A stretch of DNA of 64,000 nt, taken from Draconibacterium mangrovi. Its GTDB lineage: Bacteria > Bacteroidota > Bacteroidia > Bacteroidales > Prolixibacteraceae. The notes under the pieces were generated by a model, which saw nothing but the letters and a program-made list of their open reading frames with translations, was not told where the DNA came from and did not search any database. Every line of letters begins with the position of its first letter. Within the stretch, counting starts at the first letter, position 1. Location of the stretch: the NCBI RefSeq assembly GCF_010586825.1, contig NZ_JAAAGB010000001.1, positions 1,550,001 to 1,614,000 on the forward strand, read 5' to 3'. Below, piece after piece: positions 1-10,300 of this stretch. A program made the translations under genes and the position numbers.

Positions 1-1
1 C

Positions 2-361
2 TGGAGACTTGCAATTTGGTTTATAATAATGCTTTACCTGCTTTTTATGCCGGCAAATCAACTACCAAGCAAACCATTTTTACAAATTCCGAATTTCGAC
101 AAAATCGTTCATTTCGGGATGTTTTTTATCCTTTGTATGCTAAGCTTCAGGCCGGTAAAACAGTTCACACCGAACTTTTATTTCTGGACGCCATTATTGA
201 CACTTGTTGCTGCCATTGTACTTGAATACGTTCAACAAAAAATATCGCCAAGCCGCCACAGCGATGTTTACGACCTGTGGGCCAATGCCGCCGGATTATC
301 GTTTGCCACCTTTTTTTATGCCCTCTTTGTAAATAAAAAGTGGCTGGAACGCTTTTTCTGA
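2..361 (+). CDS. VanZ-like family membrane protein (5' end outside window)
   Basis: Small VanZ-like integral membrane protein; the family is linked to teicoplanin resistance in Gram-positives, and its role in Bacteroidota is unknown. An ATG lies at 29, but the same frame is open back to base 2 and encodes a hydrophobic stretch (WRLAIWFIIMLYLLF) that forms the first membrane helix. The true start is therefore probably before the window and this is a partial gene. Visible features are helix 1, the family-like segment FDKIVHFGMFFILCMLSF, a third helix around LLTLVAAIVLEYVQQ, then SRHSDVYDLWANAAG and a final helix. The SDxxDxxANxxG pattern is typical of VanZ-like proteins. It converges on the rrf2 gene on the other strand. 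Confidence 0.8.
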   Translation, partial: WRLAIWFIIMLYLLFMPANQLPSKPFLQIPNFDKIVHFGMFFILCMLSFRPVKQFTPNFYFWTPLLTLVAAIVLEYVQQKISPSRHSDVYDLWANAAGLSFATFFYALFVNKKWLERFF

Positions 362-389
362 TCTTCCGCGATTAGAATTTCTGCCGCAC

Positions 390-833
390 CTAAAGTTTTA
401 CCAGATCTTCGTATTTATCGATGTCTTTTCCAACCGTTTCCAACGAAGTGGTTTTGTAAAAATTAGAAATGTCCTGGCGTAACCTTTCGTATTGTGCGTG
501 TACCGGACAAAGTGGTTTCGACGGGTCGTGCGTTTTACACGGCTCTAAACTGATCAGGCAGTTGGTGAAAAACTCTTCGCCATCAACCTTTATTACAATG
601 TCCCACAACGAAATTTCAGACGCATCACGCGAAAGCGAGAATCCTCCATTTGGTCCTTTGGTAGAAACCAGTAGTTTTTGTTTTACCAGGTTTTGCAGGA
701 TCTTTCCTAAAAACGGTGACGATAAACCCAAATCTTCCGAAATCTTTTTGATTCCAACACGTTTGTCTTCTTTCGAAAATTTACCTAGATAAATCAACGC
801 TCTGAGTGCATATTTGCATGTATTCGATAACAT
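390..833 (-). CDS. Rrf2 family transcriptional regulator, probably Fe-S sensing
   Basis: 147-residue winged-helix regulator of the Rrf2/IscR/NsrR family. The N-terminal HTH (about residues 1-65) carries the family pattern LSSPFLGKILQNLVKQKLL followed by the wing STKGPNGGFSL. Three cysteines in the dimerisation/sensor region (C92, C99, C109) match the usual Fe-S cluster ligand arrangement, so it may sense Fe-S status, NO or redox state; this is inferred from family knowledge. The start codon abuts the stop codon of lutB with no spacing, so it is translated as the last gene of an rpiB-lutB-rrf2 operon. It may autoregulate that operon. Confidence 0.9.
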   Translation of the reverse strand: MLSNTCKYALRALIYLGKFSKEDKRVGIKKISEDLGLSSPFLGKILQNLVKQKLLVSTKGPNGGFSLSRDASEISLWDIVIKVDGEEFFTNCLISLEPCKTHDPSKPLCPVHAQYERLRQDISNFYKTTSLETVGKDIDKYEDLVKL

Positions 834-2201
834 CTATTTTAAATTTAAGATTGTTTTACTGTATGATTGTTCTGCAAAAGCAGGAAACTTCTTTTGTTTT
901 CCCAATACATTTTTGTTGGCTTTTAGCAGTGCATTTTTCACTTTCCCGTTTACCCGATCAAGGTTTTTTCGCTTTTTAAAAGCCCATTCATACGCTTTCA
1001 TTCCCTTGTTCCAAGCGAAAGTTCCATGGTTTTCGTCAACCGCTATTTTTCGGTTTAAAAGCAACAAATTGTGCAGCGGAATTTTAACCGGGCAAACATC
1101 AGTGCAAGCCCCGCAAACCGTGCAGGCAAAACTCAAATGATTGTATTTATCAAAGCCTTTCATAAAAGGCGTTATTACCGATCCTATCGGGCCGCTGTAA
1201 GTAGTGTTGTACGTGTATCCACCCACATTTTTATAAATGGGGCAGGCGTTTAAACAAGCACCGCAGCGAATACATTTCAGTGCATCGACATGTTTGGGTT
1301 CGACAGCAATTTTTGTACGATTATTATCGAGCAGAACCACCACCATTTTCTCCGGTCCGTTGGCTTCATCAGCGCGTTTAGGGCCGGTAATCAGCGAATT
1401 GTATACCGTAACCTGTTGTCCGGTTCCCAAAGCCGAAAGCAAGGGAAACATCAGCTGTAAATCATCAATCGACGGAATCAGTTTTTCAATTCCTGCAATT
1501 ACAATATGTACTTTCGGGAAGGCAACCGACATAAAACCGTTTCCTTCGTTTTCGGTAAGTGCCACTCCTCCAACATCGGCCACCAGAAAATTAGCCCCTG
1601 TAACACCCACCTCGGCCGAAGTGAATTTTTCGCGCAATACTTTTCGTACAAAAAGGGTTAATTCTGTTGGCGTAGAATCCTCGGGAGTATCGAATTTTTT
1701 ATGAAAAAGCTCGGCAACATCTTCTTTCGATTTGTGCATTGCCGGTGTTAAAATATGATACGGCTTTTCGCCGGCTACCTGAACGATAAATTCGCCCAGG
1801 TCGGTTTCAACCGGTTCAAAACCAGTTTTTTCAAGATTTTCGTTTAATTCTATTTCTTCCGAGATCATCGACTTGCTTTTTACCAAAAGCTTAGCCTCAT
1901 TCTCATCCAGAATTTTTATGATTTCCGAAACAGCTTCTTTGCTGTCGCGTGCCCAAACCACATCAATTCCGTTGGTTTTGGCATTTGTTTCAAATGTTTC
2001 GAGATAATGCGCAAGATTGGAAACTACTTTCTTTTTGAGATAAGAAGCACGGTGTTTCGCCAAATCCATATTTCGGTAACGAAGTTTGCCTTTAGCAACG
2101 GCTTCATCGTATTTCGAAATATTAAAATTTAAGGTCTTCCGGTGTTTTTTATCGAAAGCAATTTTTGAATCCTTCAGAAATATATTTTTTTGCGCTGTCA
2201 T
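834..2201 (-). CDS. lutB: LutB-type iron-sulfur protein of lactate utilisation
   Basis: 455-residue LutB/LldF family protein, the Fe-S subunit of the LutABC L-lactate oxidation complex in the cytoplasm. The N-terminal LUD domain (about 70-295, with VTGANFLVADVGGVALTENEG) is followed by two ferredoxin-like clusters: C310-C313-C316-C320 (CIRCGACLNAC) and C360-C363-C366-C370 (CTVCGACTDVC). Length is normal for the family. lutA and lutC are not adjacent: upstream is rpiB, with stop and start codons touching, and downstream is an Rrf2 regulator, also with zero spacing. Partners are presumably encoded elsewhere, or the protein serves a different electron-transfer role. Confidence 0.88.
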   Translation of the reverse strand: MTAQKNIFLKDSKIAFDKKHRKTLNFNISKYDEAVAKGKLRYRNMDLAKHRASYLKKKVVSNLAHYLETFETNAKTNGIDVVWARDSKEAVSEIIKILDENEAKLLVKSKSMISEEIELNENLEKTGFEPVETDLGEFIVQVAGEKPYHILTPAMHKSKEDVAELFHKKFDTPEDSTPTELTLFVRKVLREKFTSAEVGVTGANFLVADVGGVALTENEGNGFMSVAFPKVHIVIAGIEKLIPSIDDLQLMFPLLSALGTGQQVTVYNSLITGPKRADEANGPEKMVVVLLDNNRTKIAVEPKHVDALKCIRCGACLNACPIYKNVGGYTYNTTYSGPIGSVITPFMKGFDKYNHLSFACTVCGACTDVCPVKIPLHNLLLLNRKIAVDENHGTFAWNKGMKAYEWAFKKRKNLDRVNGKVKNALLKANKNVLGKQKKFPAFAEQSYSKTILNLK

Positions 2202-2654
2202 TTATTTCTCAAGAGGAATCTGATCTACTCGCTTGGCGTGTCGTCCGCCTTCAAAATCTTCGTTCAGAAAAGTTGAAACAATAGCTATGGCTTCTTCATC
2301 ACTCACAAAACGACCAGGCACTGCACACACATTTGCATTATTGTGCTGACGCGCCAGTGCAGCAATTTCTTCTGTCCAGCAAACCGCCGAACGTACTCCC
2401 TGATGCTTGTTTGCGGCAATGCTAATTCCCTGTCCACTTCCGCAAAATGTTATACCAATTTCGTATTCACCACTTTCAATCGCTTCACCCATTTTATGGG
2501 CATAAATAGGGTAGTCTACGCTTTCGTCGGTGTAACATCCAAAATCTTTGAAAGCAATATTGTTATCGCTCAAAAATTTTATAATCACCTGCTTTTTAGC
2601 AAAACCGGCATGATCGCTTGCCAATGCTATTACTTTTCCCTCTAAATTCTTCAT
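2202..2654 (-). CDS. rpiB: Ribose-5-phosphate isomerase B
   Basis: RpiB/LacAB family isomerase interconverting ribose-5-phosphate and ribulose-5-phosphate in the non-oxidative pentose phosphate pathway. It shows the N-terminal SDHAG phosphate/substrate motif, the active-site cysteine in TFCGSGQGISIAANK, and the conserved C-terminal segment HNNANVCAVPGRF. Length (about 150 residues) is standard. The reading frame also offers a GTG two codons upstream (2660), but the ATG at 2654 gives the usual family start (MKNLEGKVIALASDHAG). The stop codon directly abuts the lutB start. Confidence 0.93.
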   Translation of the reverse strand: MKNLEGKVIALASDHAGFAKKQVIIKFLSDNNIAFKDFGCYTDESVDYPIYAHKMGEAIESGEYEIGITFCGSGQGISIAANKHQGVRSAVCWTEEIAALARQHNNANVCAVPGRFVSDEEAIAIVSTFLNEDFEGGRHAKRVDQIPLEK

Positions 2655-2766
2655 TTGCACAAAATTAATACTTTTTGATATTTATTTCATTTATTCCTAA
2701 TATTTGTTGCACGAGAGGATAACATTAGTAGATTTTACCTTTAGTAATAACCTAATATTCGGATTA

Positions 2767-4251
2767 TTATGACTTATTTATAAAGGGAATAAATCGCTTA
2801 AGCTCATTTATTTCCCATTTAAAAACAAGTGCAATAAATGCCAGTGATAAAACTATGTTGATGGAATATTTAATTATTACCTGTAAATCGAGTGTAAATT
2901 GAGCGATGCTCACAATTACCATTGCCGCCAAAAAATAACTGCCAATTCGTTTGAGATCGTATGGCACCGGAAAATGTTTTTGCCCCAAAAAATATGAGAG
3001 AAGCAGCATCACCAAAAAGCAGACAAACACTGCAATTGCCGATCCCATATAACCCATAACGGGAACCAGAGCAAGGTTTAAAACCAGCGTGATTGTGGCA
3101 CCAATTAAAGCCATATAAGCGCCGTAGCGCGTTTTGTCGGTTAGCTTATACCACAACGACAGCGTAAAATACATACCATAAAAAAGATTGGCCATTAACA
3201 CAAGGGGCACCACTTTTAATCCCTCGTGATATTGCGAGTCGACAATAACCTTTATTACATCGATAAACAATACCATTCCTATAAAAATAATAAGTCCGAA
3301 AATGACAAAGTATTTCATTACAACGGCATATATTTTTGGATCGTCTTTTGATCCTTCACGGGCAAAAAAGAAAGGTTCGAAAGCATAACGAAACGCCTGA
3401 ATAAACATATTCATCAGCACTGCCAGTTTGTAGTTGGCACCATAAATTCCGAGCTGAAACATCGGATCCTGATTCTCTGGTACCAAAAACGGTATCAGTA
3501 CTTTATCGATATTCTGATTCACCATTCCGGTTAATCCAACAATCAGAATAGGGAAACCATAACTCAACATTTGTTTCAGCAGCTTCTTATCAAACTGAAA
3601 TGAGATTCTAAAGATTTCGGGAAGCAGTAAGACCAAGGTAATCAGTGAAGCCAGTAAATTGGAAATAAACACATATCCCACACCGATATCCGCTGAATAA
3701 ACGGTTGAAATTATTGAATCGGGATTATTGGCTAAGATCCTTGGGCACAAGGAAATAAAGAACAGGTTAAAACCAATGTTAAAACTAATATTTACCAGTT
3801 TAATAAAGGCAAATTTTATGGGTCGATTCTTTAAACGGAGCCGTGCAAAAGGAATAGCTGTAAACGCATCGACACCCAAAATTATGGCAAACCACAAAAT
3901 ATACTCCGGGTGATCGGGATACTGGATCCAGGCGGCTATTTCGTTTCGGAAAGCTGCTGCCAGCAATACAAACGAAAAAGTGGTAAAAAACAAAGATACC
4001 ATCGATGTGGAATACACCTTTTCCGGATTGTCGCTTTTTGAGGCAAAACGGAAATACGAGGTTTCCATTCCGTAGGTGAGTAAAACCAGTAAAAATGCCA
4101 CATACGCGTACATGTTGGTTACCACACCATATTCGCCGGGCAAAAACATAAACGAATAATAGGGGACAAGCCACCAGTTTAAAAAGCGGCCCACAATGCT
4201 GCTAACCCCATAAATAGCTGTATCGCTTGCTAATTTCTTAAAAGGATTCAA
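2767..4251 (-). CDS. Polysaccharide biosynthesis protein / Wzx-like flippase
   Basis: 494-residue polytopic inner-membrane protein of the MOP/MATE superfamily (oligosaccharide flippase type, Polysacc_synt). It begins with the characteristic AxxTAIYGxSSIVGRFLNWWLVPYY segment of this family in Bacteroidota, followed by about 12-14 hydrophobic helices and a lysine-rich C-terminus. It is predicted to move lipid-linked saccharide units across the inner membrane. No glycosyltransferase or capsule genes lie beside it, so its substrate cannot be inferred. It is divergently transcribed from the glutaminyl cyclotransferase gene across about 100 bp. Confidence 0.88.
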   Translation of the reverse strand: MNPFKKLASDTAIYGVSSIVGRFLNWWLVPYYSFMFLPGEYGVVTNMYAYVAFLLVLLTYGMETSYFRFASKSDNPEKVYSTSMVSLFFTTFSFVLLAAAFRNEIAAWIQYPDHPEYILWFAIILGVDAFTAIPFARLRLKNRPIKFAFIKLVNISFNIGFNLFFISLCPRILANNPDSIISTVYSADIGVGYVFISNLLASLITLVLLLPEIFRISFQFDKKLLKQMLSYGFPILIVGLTGMVNQNIDKVLIPFLVPENQDPMFQLGIYGANYKLAVLMNMFIQAFRYAFEPFFFAREGSKDDPKIYAVVMKYFVIFGLIIFIGMVLFIDVIKVIVDSQYHEGLKVVPLVLMANLFYGMYFTLSLWYKLTDKTRYGAYMALIGATITLVLNLALVPVMGYMGSAIAVFVCFLVMLLLSYFLGQKHFPVPYDLKRIGSYFLAAMVIVSIAQFTLDLQVIIKYSINIVLSLAFIALVFKWEINELKRFIPFINKS

Positions 4252-4354
4252 TTGTTGAAATTTTAGGCAAAGATAAAATCATTTGCTTTGATGCTTTTCT
4301 ACAAAAGAATCTTTTACAATATGTTTTATCTTTGAAATCAAAAATTACAGTGTA

Positions 4355-5428
4355 ATGAAGCGAAACCTCTTCCCAATAGTACTGATATTTTGTTTGCTTG
4401 TGAGCTTTTTTTCGTGCTCCAATAAATCGAATAAACGCCCACGAAAACCGGTAAGCAGCATAAGTATTAAACCGGCCAAACAACTATATACTTCAGGCGA
4501 TAAAGTTACTTTAGAGATTAAAACCAAACTGCGCGACGGCGAATTAAAATCGGTAAAAGTTTATTACGAAGGCGACTTATTAAAAGAAAGCACCGACCTT
4601 GATTTTGAAATTACCGATGTAGAACTGGATCAGGTTGGAAACAGCAGTTTTAAAGTAGATGCTGAAAAAACCGACGGTTTAAAAAACAGCCGCACAAAAA
4701 CGATTAATGTAATTTCGGATATAGCACCCAAACAACTGACTTACCAGGTGATTGAAAAATATCCGCATTTAAAAACTTCGTACACGCAGGGATTGGAATA
4801 TTACAATGGTTATTTGTATGAAGGAACAGGTGAAACCGGCCATTCGAAACTGATGAAAATCGATATTAAAACCGGCAAACCTCTTCAATCTTTCGACATG
4901 GATGCCAAGTATTTTGGAGAAGGAATTACTATTTTAAATGGTAAAATTTACCAGCTTACTTATCACGCACAAAAAGGTTTTGTTTACGACCTGGAAACCT
5001 TTGCTGTAATCGATAGTTTTACTTACAAGTCGGAACAGGGGTGGGGATTAACAAACGACGGTACCAACCTGATAATGAGCGACGGATCCAATGTTTTAAC
5101 CTGGTTAAATCCTGATGATTTTTCAATAGTCAAAACTGTGCAGGTGGCTAATAACCGTGGAAACATGAATGTTTTGAACGAGCTGGAATACATCGACGGA
5201 ATAATTTACGCCAATATTTATACCACCAACTTCGTTGTTAAAATTGATGCCAAAACCGGTAAAGTTTTGGAAGAAATAAACATGGAAGGTTTAATCGATA
5301 TGTATCACCAGGCAAACGACCGAATTGATGTTTTAAACGGAATTGCATACGATGCCAAAACGGACCGCATGTTTGTTACCGGAAAACTGTGGCCAATGCT
5401 ATTCGAAGTAAAGTTTATCGAACAATAA
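4355..5428 (+). CDS. Glutaminyl-peptide cyclotransferase lipoprotein
   Basis: 357-residue lipoprotein. The N-terminal signal ends in a lipobox-like FFSC, so it is probably anchored to a membrane facing the periplasm. Residues about 36-120 form an Ig-like/beta-sandwich region (SISIKPAKQLYTSGDKVTLEI). The rest (about 125-355) matches the plant-type glutamine cyclotransferase beta-propeller (Glu_cyclase_2), with YPHLKTSYTQGLEYYNGYLYEGTG, GWGLTNDGTNLIMSDGS, LNELEYIDGIIYANIY and the C-terminal DVLNGIAYDAKTDRMFVTGK. The reaction is conversion of N-terminal Gln to pyroglutamate, which stabilises exported proteins. It converges on ruvB, with a palindromic repeat element between the two. Confidence 0.9.
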   Translation: MKRNLFPIVLIFCLLVSFFSCSNKSNKRPRKPVSSISIKPAKQLYTSGDKVTLEIKTKLRDGELKSVKVYYEGDLLKESTDLDFEITDVELDQVGNSSFKVDAEKTDGLKNSRTKTINVISDIAPKQLTYQVIEKYPHLKTSYTQGLEYYNGYLYEGTGETGHSKLMKIDIKTGKPLQSFDMDAKYFGEGITILNGKIYQLTYHAQKGFVYDLETFAVIDSFTYKSEQGWGLTNDGTNLIMSDGSNVLTWLNPDDFSIVKTVQVANNRGNMNVLNELEYIDGIIYANIYTTNFVVKIDAKTGKVLEEINMEGLIDMYHQANDRIDVLNGIAYDAKTDRMFVTGKLWPMLFEVKFIEQ

Positions 5429-5429
5429 A

Positions 5430-5540
5430 GAATTTCGAATGATGATTAACGAATGTAGATTTTAGAAGTATCCATCAACTGAAACTGTCTACTTCTTTTC
5501 CGATCATAAATCTAAAATCGTTAATCGAAATTCATCATTC
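5430..5540. repeat. Imperfect palindromic repeat element, copy 1
   Basis: About 110-bp intergenic element with complementary ends. The left arm has GAATGATGATTAACGAA and the right arm read in reverse has GAATGATGAATTTCGATTAACGA. Inner arms around TAGATTTTAGAAGTA and CTACTTC are partly complementary too. A second copy with nearly the same arms but a different middle lies at 20808-20908. It fills the gap between two convergent genes. It could be a REP/MITE-like repeat or a bidirectional terminator-like structure. Confidence 0.7.
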
Positions 5541-5545
5541 CAACC

Positions 5546-6574
5546 TTAAAAAAGGCTGGGGGAGTCGCCGTACCGAACGCGTCCTAAATGTTTATAGGCT
5601 AAATCGGTAACTTCTCTTCCGCGTGGAGTTCGTTTAATAAAACCTTCTTTAATAAGGAAGGGTTCGTACACTTCTTCAATGGTTCCGGCATCTTCGCCAA
5701 CAGCAGTTGCAATGGTAGTAATTCCCACCGGTCCGCCTTTAAATTTATCGATAATCGATTTTAAAATACGGTTGTCCATTTCGTCCAGGCCGTATTTATC
5801 GATGTTTAAAGCTGCCAAAGCATGACGGGTAATATCCATATCGATAGTACCATCACCTTTTACCTGGGCAAAGTCGCGAACACGACGCAGCAATGAATTT
5901 ACGATTCGCGGAGTGCCACGGCTCCGGAAAGCTATCTCATGAGCCGCCTCTTCGCTTATCTCTACATTCAGTATACCAGCCGACCTTTTTACTATTTGCG
6001 TTAAAATATCGCCGTCATAATACTCCAGGTGAGAATTGATACCAAAACGTGCCCGCAATGGCGACGTTAATAATCCCGAACGTGTAGTAGCGCCGATTAA
6101 CGTAAACGAATTCAGTTCGATTTGTACCGAACGTGCACTCGGTCCTTTGTCGATCATGATATCGATACGGAAATCTTCCATAGCCGAATACAAATATTCT
6201 TCAACAATAGGGGAGAGGCGATGAATTTCATCGATGAACAACACATCGTTTTCTTCGAGGTTGGTTAATAAACCGGCCAAATCGCCTGGTTTATCCAATA
6301 CCGGTCCGGAAGTAATTTTAATACCCACTCCCAATTCGTTGGCAATAATATTCGACAGGGTTGTTTTTCCCAGTCCCGGAGGTCCATGCAATAAAACATG
6401 ATCCAAAGCTTCGCCACGCATTAAAGCTGCCTTTACAAAAATCTCTAGGTTTTCAACAATCTGTTTTTGTCCGCTAAAATCATCGAATTGTAAGGGGCGT
6501 AAACGTTTGTCGAGCTCTCTTTCGGTATCCGTATATGAATTTCCTCTAATATCTAATTCATCTTCCATCAGCAC
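5546..6574 (-). CDS. ruvB: Holliday junction branch migration helicase RuvB
   Basis: 342-residue AAA+ ATPase that drives branch migration of Holliday junctions with RuvA. Walker A GPPGLGKT at 64-71, Walker [11 protein letters not shown] near 110, sensor GATTRSGLL, and the C-terminal winged helix containing [19 protein letters not shown] and RTPRGREVT are all present. Length is normal. The first codons offer two methionines (MLMEDE), and the choice is uncertain by two residues. It lies five bases downstream of a CheY-like receiver gene on the same strand, so the two are probably co-transcribed. Confidence 0.97.
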   Translation of the reverse strand: MLMEDELDIRGNSYTDTERELDKRLRPLQFDDFSGQKQIVENLEIFVKAALMRGEALDHVLLHGPPGLGKTTLSNIIANELGVGIKITSGPVLDKPGDLAGLLTNLEENDVLFIDEIHRLSPIVEEYLYSAMEDFRIDIMIDKGPSARSVQIELNSFTLIGATTRSGLLTSPLRARFGINSHLEYYDGDILTQIVKRSAGILNVEISEEAAHEIAFRSRGTPRIVNSLLRRVRDFAQVKGDGTIDMDITRHALAALNIDKYGLDEMDNRILKSIIDKFKGGPVGITTIATAVGEDAGTIEEVYEPFLIKEGFIKRTPRGREVTDLAYKHLGRVRYGDSPSLF

Positions 6575-6579
6575 AAATC

Positions 6580-6954
6580 TTATTCGGGAATAAAGATGCG
6601 TATTTTTTCAATAAGCTGGGCAGCTGTGAAGGGTTTTGATAAATACTCATTCATTCCAACGCTAAAACACCGCTCCCGGTCGTTGTCGAGTGTGTTAGCT
6701 GTTATGGCGATAATAGGAACAGGGGTTTCAATGGCATTTGCTGTTTCATATTCTCGTATGGCCGTGGTAATTTCATAGCCATCCATTTCGGGTAGCATAA
6801 TATCCATTAACACCAGATCGTAAGCGTGCTGCTTTACCTGCTCAATAGCCTCGGGTCCGTTGGTAACTGCAGTAACGTTGTAGTTATATTTCTTCAAATT
6901 AAATATAACCACCTTTTGATTTAATAGGTTGTCTTCTACAAGTAGTATGTCCAA
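6580..6954 (-). CDS. Single-domain response regulator (CheY-like receiver)
   Basis: 124-residue stand-alone receiver domain with no output domain. The acidic pocket VEDN (E7, D8), phospho-acceptor D51 in [11 protein letters not shown], the ITA switch region and K107 in LSKPF are all present. The sequence is of the type usually attached to hybrid histidine kinases ([11 protein letters not shown]), suggesting a phosphorelay intermediate or a domain split off a hybrid kinase. No kinase gene is nearby. It precedes ruvB by five bases and shares the upstream AT-rich region with the divergent DUF4175-like gene. Confidence 0.9.
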   Translation of the reverse strand: MDILLVEDNLLNQKVVIFNLKKYNYNVTAVTNGPEAIEQVKQHAYDLVLMDIMLPEMDGYEITTAIREYETANAIETPVPIIAITANTLDNDRERCFSVGMNEYLSKPFTAAQLIEKIRIFIPE

Positions 6955-7391
6955 TCTTCTTCTATTATAATTAATAATTAAACAAATTTAAAAATTAATA
7001 CTAGTAATTATATCCTGTTGGTAATTGTTAATTACTATTTTTTACCAATTATGCAGAAACTGTAAACATGTTTGTTCTCCTGTTTTCAACAACTATTTTA
7101 CAGGTTAAATTGTTCTTTGGTAATAAAATAACTTTTCTTTTCAACAACTGTTAATAGTGAATAGGAAAAGAGAACTAACGTTTTTAACAGGTGCATTTCC
7201 TGTGAATAAACAGGCATCAAAAAAATGTAAGATTAACGATGGTTTTTGGAAAGCGAAATTATATGATGAAAAAATTGAAGAAACCAAAAATTAGTATAAA
7301 AGATTACTTTTGTTTTTTTGACATGTTTGTACACACTTATTAACAATTGGTGTAAAAAATAAACGTTTGAACAATAAGAACTTTAAGCAGA
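6955..7391. promoter_or_regulatory. AT-rich divergent intergenic region; promoters, possible origin
   Basis: 437 bp without a gene, very AT-rich, separating a leftward block (receiver, ruvB) from the long rightward housekeeping run. It holds a 12-bp direct repeat TTTTCAACAACT at 7083-7094 and 7138-7149. TGTGAATAA at 7201-7209 is, on the other strand, a DnaA-box-like TTATTCACA, and looser variants include TTATTAACA near 7338. A Bacteroidota -7 promoter-like TACTTTTG lies at 7305-7312 upstream of the + strand gene, without a clear -33 element. It must contain divergent promoters; an origin function is only a hypothesis. Confidence 0.45.
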
Positions 7392-10300
7392 ATGACTGAT
7401 AATTTCAACATACTTGTTAATAAACTAAACGCATTTAGGTTTAAGTATGGCTTGTACACGTTGATAAGAGGGGCGGCTTTGGTTTTTGTATTGTTAATTA
7501 CCTTATATACAGTATTTTCTGTAGTTGAATACTATATTTATCTTTCATCGTTTACACGCAAGGTTATTTTCTACGGCTATCTGATTTTTACCGGTTTGTT
7601 AAGTACACAGTTTATTCTTATTCCATTTTTTCGATTGCTGCATATTTTAAAACCTATCGATCTGAAATCTTCAACTAAACTGATTCAAAAGTATTTTGGT
7701 GAGATTAAAGATAAATTATTGAATATCATCGAATTATCAGATTTGAACGACAATCAGTATTCCAGGGATTTATTAATTGCCAGTATCGATCAGAAAATTG
7801 ATGAGTTAAAAGTGTTCGATTTTAATGAAGCAATTGAGTATAAGAATATTAAAGTTATTTCTATTTATCTGATATTTAGTGTTTTAATTACCTCTGGAAT
7901 ATTATTATTCAATAAAAGCATATTTACCGAATCGACAAACCGTTTAGTTCATTACAACCAGGAGTTTGTTAAACCTGCTCCTTTTTCTTTTCAATTAACA
8001 AACGAAAGTCTGAAAGCAAAAAAGGGAGATTCGTATACGGTAAAAGTAATAGCGGAAGGCGATGAAATTCCACAAATCGTATATATAAATATTGAGGGAA
8101 ATAATTACCTGATGAAAACAACTGAAACCGGTAATTACGAGTTTGAGATGGCTTCAGTAATCAATCCCGTTTCCTTTTATTTTACCGATTTAAATTATAA
8201 ATCAGAGAGTTATACGCTTCAATTGTTACCTAAACCGGGTATTAATTCTTTTACGGTAAATGTAATTCCGCCGAGTTATACATTAAACGAATCGCAGTTG
8301 CTTGAGAACATCGGAGATTTGCAGGTTCCATGTGGAACAATTTTGAAATGGGAGTTTTCAGGAATAGATGTTGACTCGCTGGCATTGTTGTTTAATGATT
8401 CGATTCGGGCAAACGCAACGCAAAATGAAGGATTATTCGAGGTAGAAAAAAGGGTTTATAAATCAAGTAATTACAATGTTTATATCCGCAATAAGGTTAC
8501 TGAGGAAGAATTGGCGTTGTCGTATAATATTGACGTGATACCGGATATTTACCCGGATATTGAAGTCATGCGTATTGAAGATTCAACACGTTTAACACGT
8601 TTCTTTTTTAAAGGAGTTATTGGTGATGATTATGGTTTTTCGTCGCTTAAGTTTCACTACAATATTGCCATCGAAGACACTGCTATTTCTTTGCCATTCT
8701 CGAGAAATATGGCCGATCAGGAGTTCTATTTCAGTTACGATTTTAACGCCATTGAAACGGAAGGAGCAATTTCTTACTATTTTTCAGTATCGGATAACGA
8801 CATAATAAACGGTTATAAAACCACCACATCTGATAGTTACACTTTTGTATTTCCTGATAAAGAAGAGTTAGAGGCAAACGAACAAGAGCAATTCGAAAAC
8901 CTGGAGAAAATGATTGCCGAGAGCCAGCAATTATCAAAGGAAATTCAGAATAATTTACAGAATCTGCAGATTAAGAATATGGATACGAATATATCCGACT
9001 GGGAAAAATCGCAGATGGTAAACGACATTGTTCAGAAGCAAAATCAGCTGGAAAAACTATACGATAAAATAAAGCAGGATAATAAAAATCTTAATAATTA
9101 CCTTAATTCATTTAATGACAATTCAGAGGAGATCATCGAAAAGCAAAAGCAAATTGAAGAATTGCTTAAGGAAGTTTTTACCGATGAGTTACAAGAATTA
9201 ATGGACGAATTTAATAAACTGGCTGAAGAATTCGACAGTAAAAAGCTGAATGAACTTACCCGCGATATGAACGTGACCATGGACGATCTGCAGAAACAGT
9301 TGGACAGAAACCTGGAGATGCTGAAGAAGTTCAAGGTAGAGCAAAAATTACAGGAAATTACAGACGAAATGAACGAAATGGCCATGGAAGAGGAAAACAT
9401 GGCTAAAGAGATAAGCGAAAAGAAAAATTTTGAAGAAATAAACGAAAAGGTAAGCGAACATCAGGAAAACCTAAAAGACCTCGAAAGGCGTTTAAATGAA
9501 GCTTTGGAGATGAATAAGGAATTGGACAAACCGATTGGTTTTGACGATTTTGACGAGGAATTTGATGAGCTTCAGAAAAGTACAGAGGAGAGTAAAGAAA
9601 ATCTGGAGAAAAAAAGCCGTAACAAGTCAAGTCAAAGTATTCAGAAAACTTCAGAGCAAATGAAAAATGCAGCGTTTGCCATGCAGCAAATGCTTGATTT
9701 GAATAGTATGCAACAAAACCAGGAAAACATTCAAAATCTTAGGCAAATATTGGATAACTTGGTGTTGCTGTCATTTAATCAGGAAGATATATTAACCGGT
9801 TTAAGCGAAATAGGTGCTAAAGATCCGAGATTAACAGAACTGAATAAAGAACAGAAACGAATAGAAGATCAAAGTAAAATTGTTAGAGATTCGTTATACG
9901 CGCTGGCCAAACGAACACCACAAATTTCGAGTATGATAAACAACGAGTTGGTAGACATGGAGATAAACCTTAAAAAATCGGGTCAGGAGCTGGAAGAGGC
10001 CTTATTTCCGCAAGCCAGAAGTAGTCAGCAATTTGTAATTACCGCCACAAATAACCTGGCACTTTTATTAAACGAATCGCTGGAACAGTTAGAAAAACAA
10101 ATGGCAAATGCACAGCCTGGCGATCAGCAATGCGAAAATCCCGGAGGAATGGGGAGTGGAATGCAAAATTTAAAAGAATCATCGGAAAGTATAAAACAGC
10201 AGTTACAAAAGATGATTGAACAAATGAAAAACGGTAATTCACAGGGATTAAGCCAACAATTGGGGCAAAGTTTGATGCAACACGAAATGATGCAACAGAT

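Noticed and set aside
1237-1704. 155-codon + strand open frame inside lutB
   Set aside because: It is opposite the conserved LutB Fe-S and LUD regions and is best explained as a shadow.
2661-2680. TAATTTTG as a -7 promoter element a few bases before rpiB
   Set aside because: It would place the transcript start at or inside the start codon, and no -33 element is visible at the right spacing.
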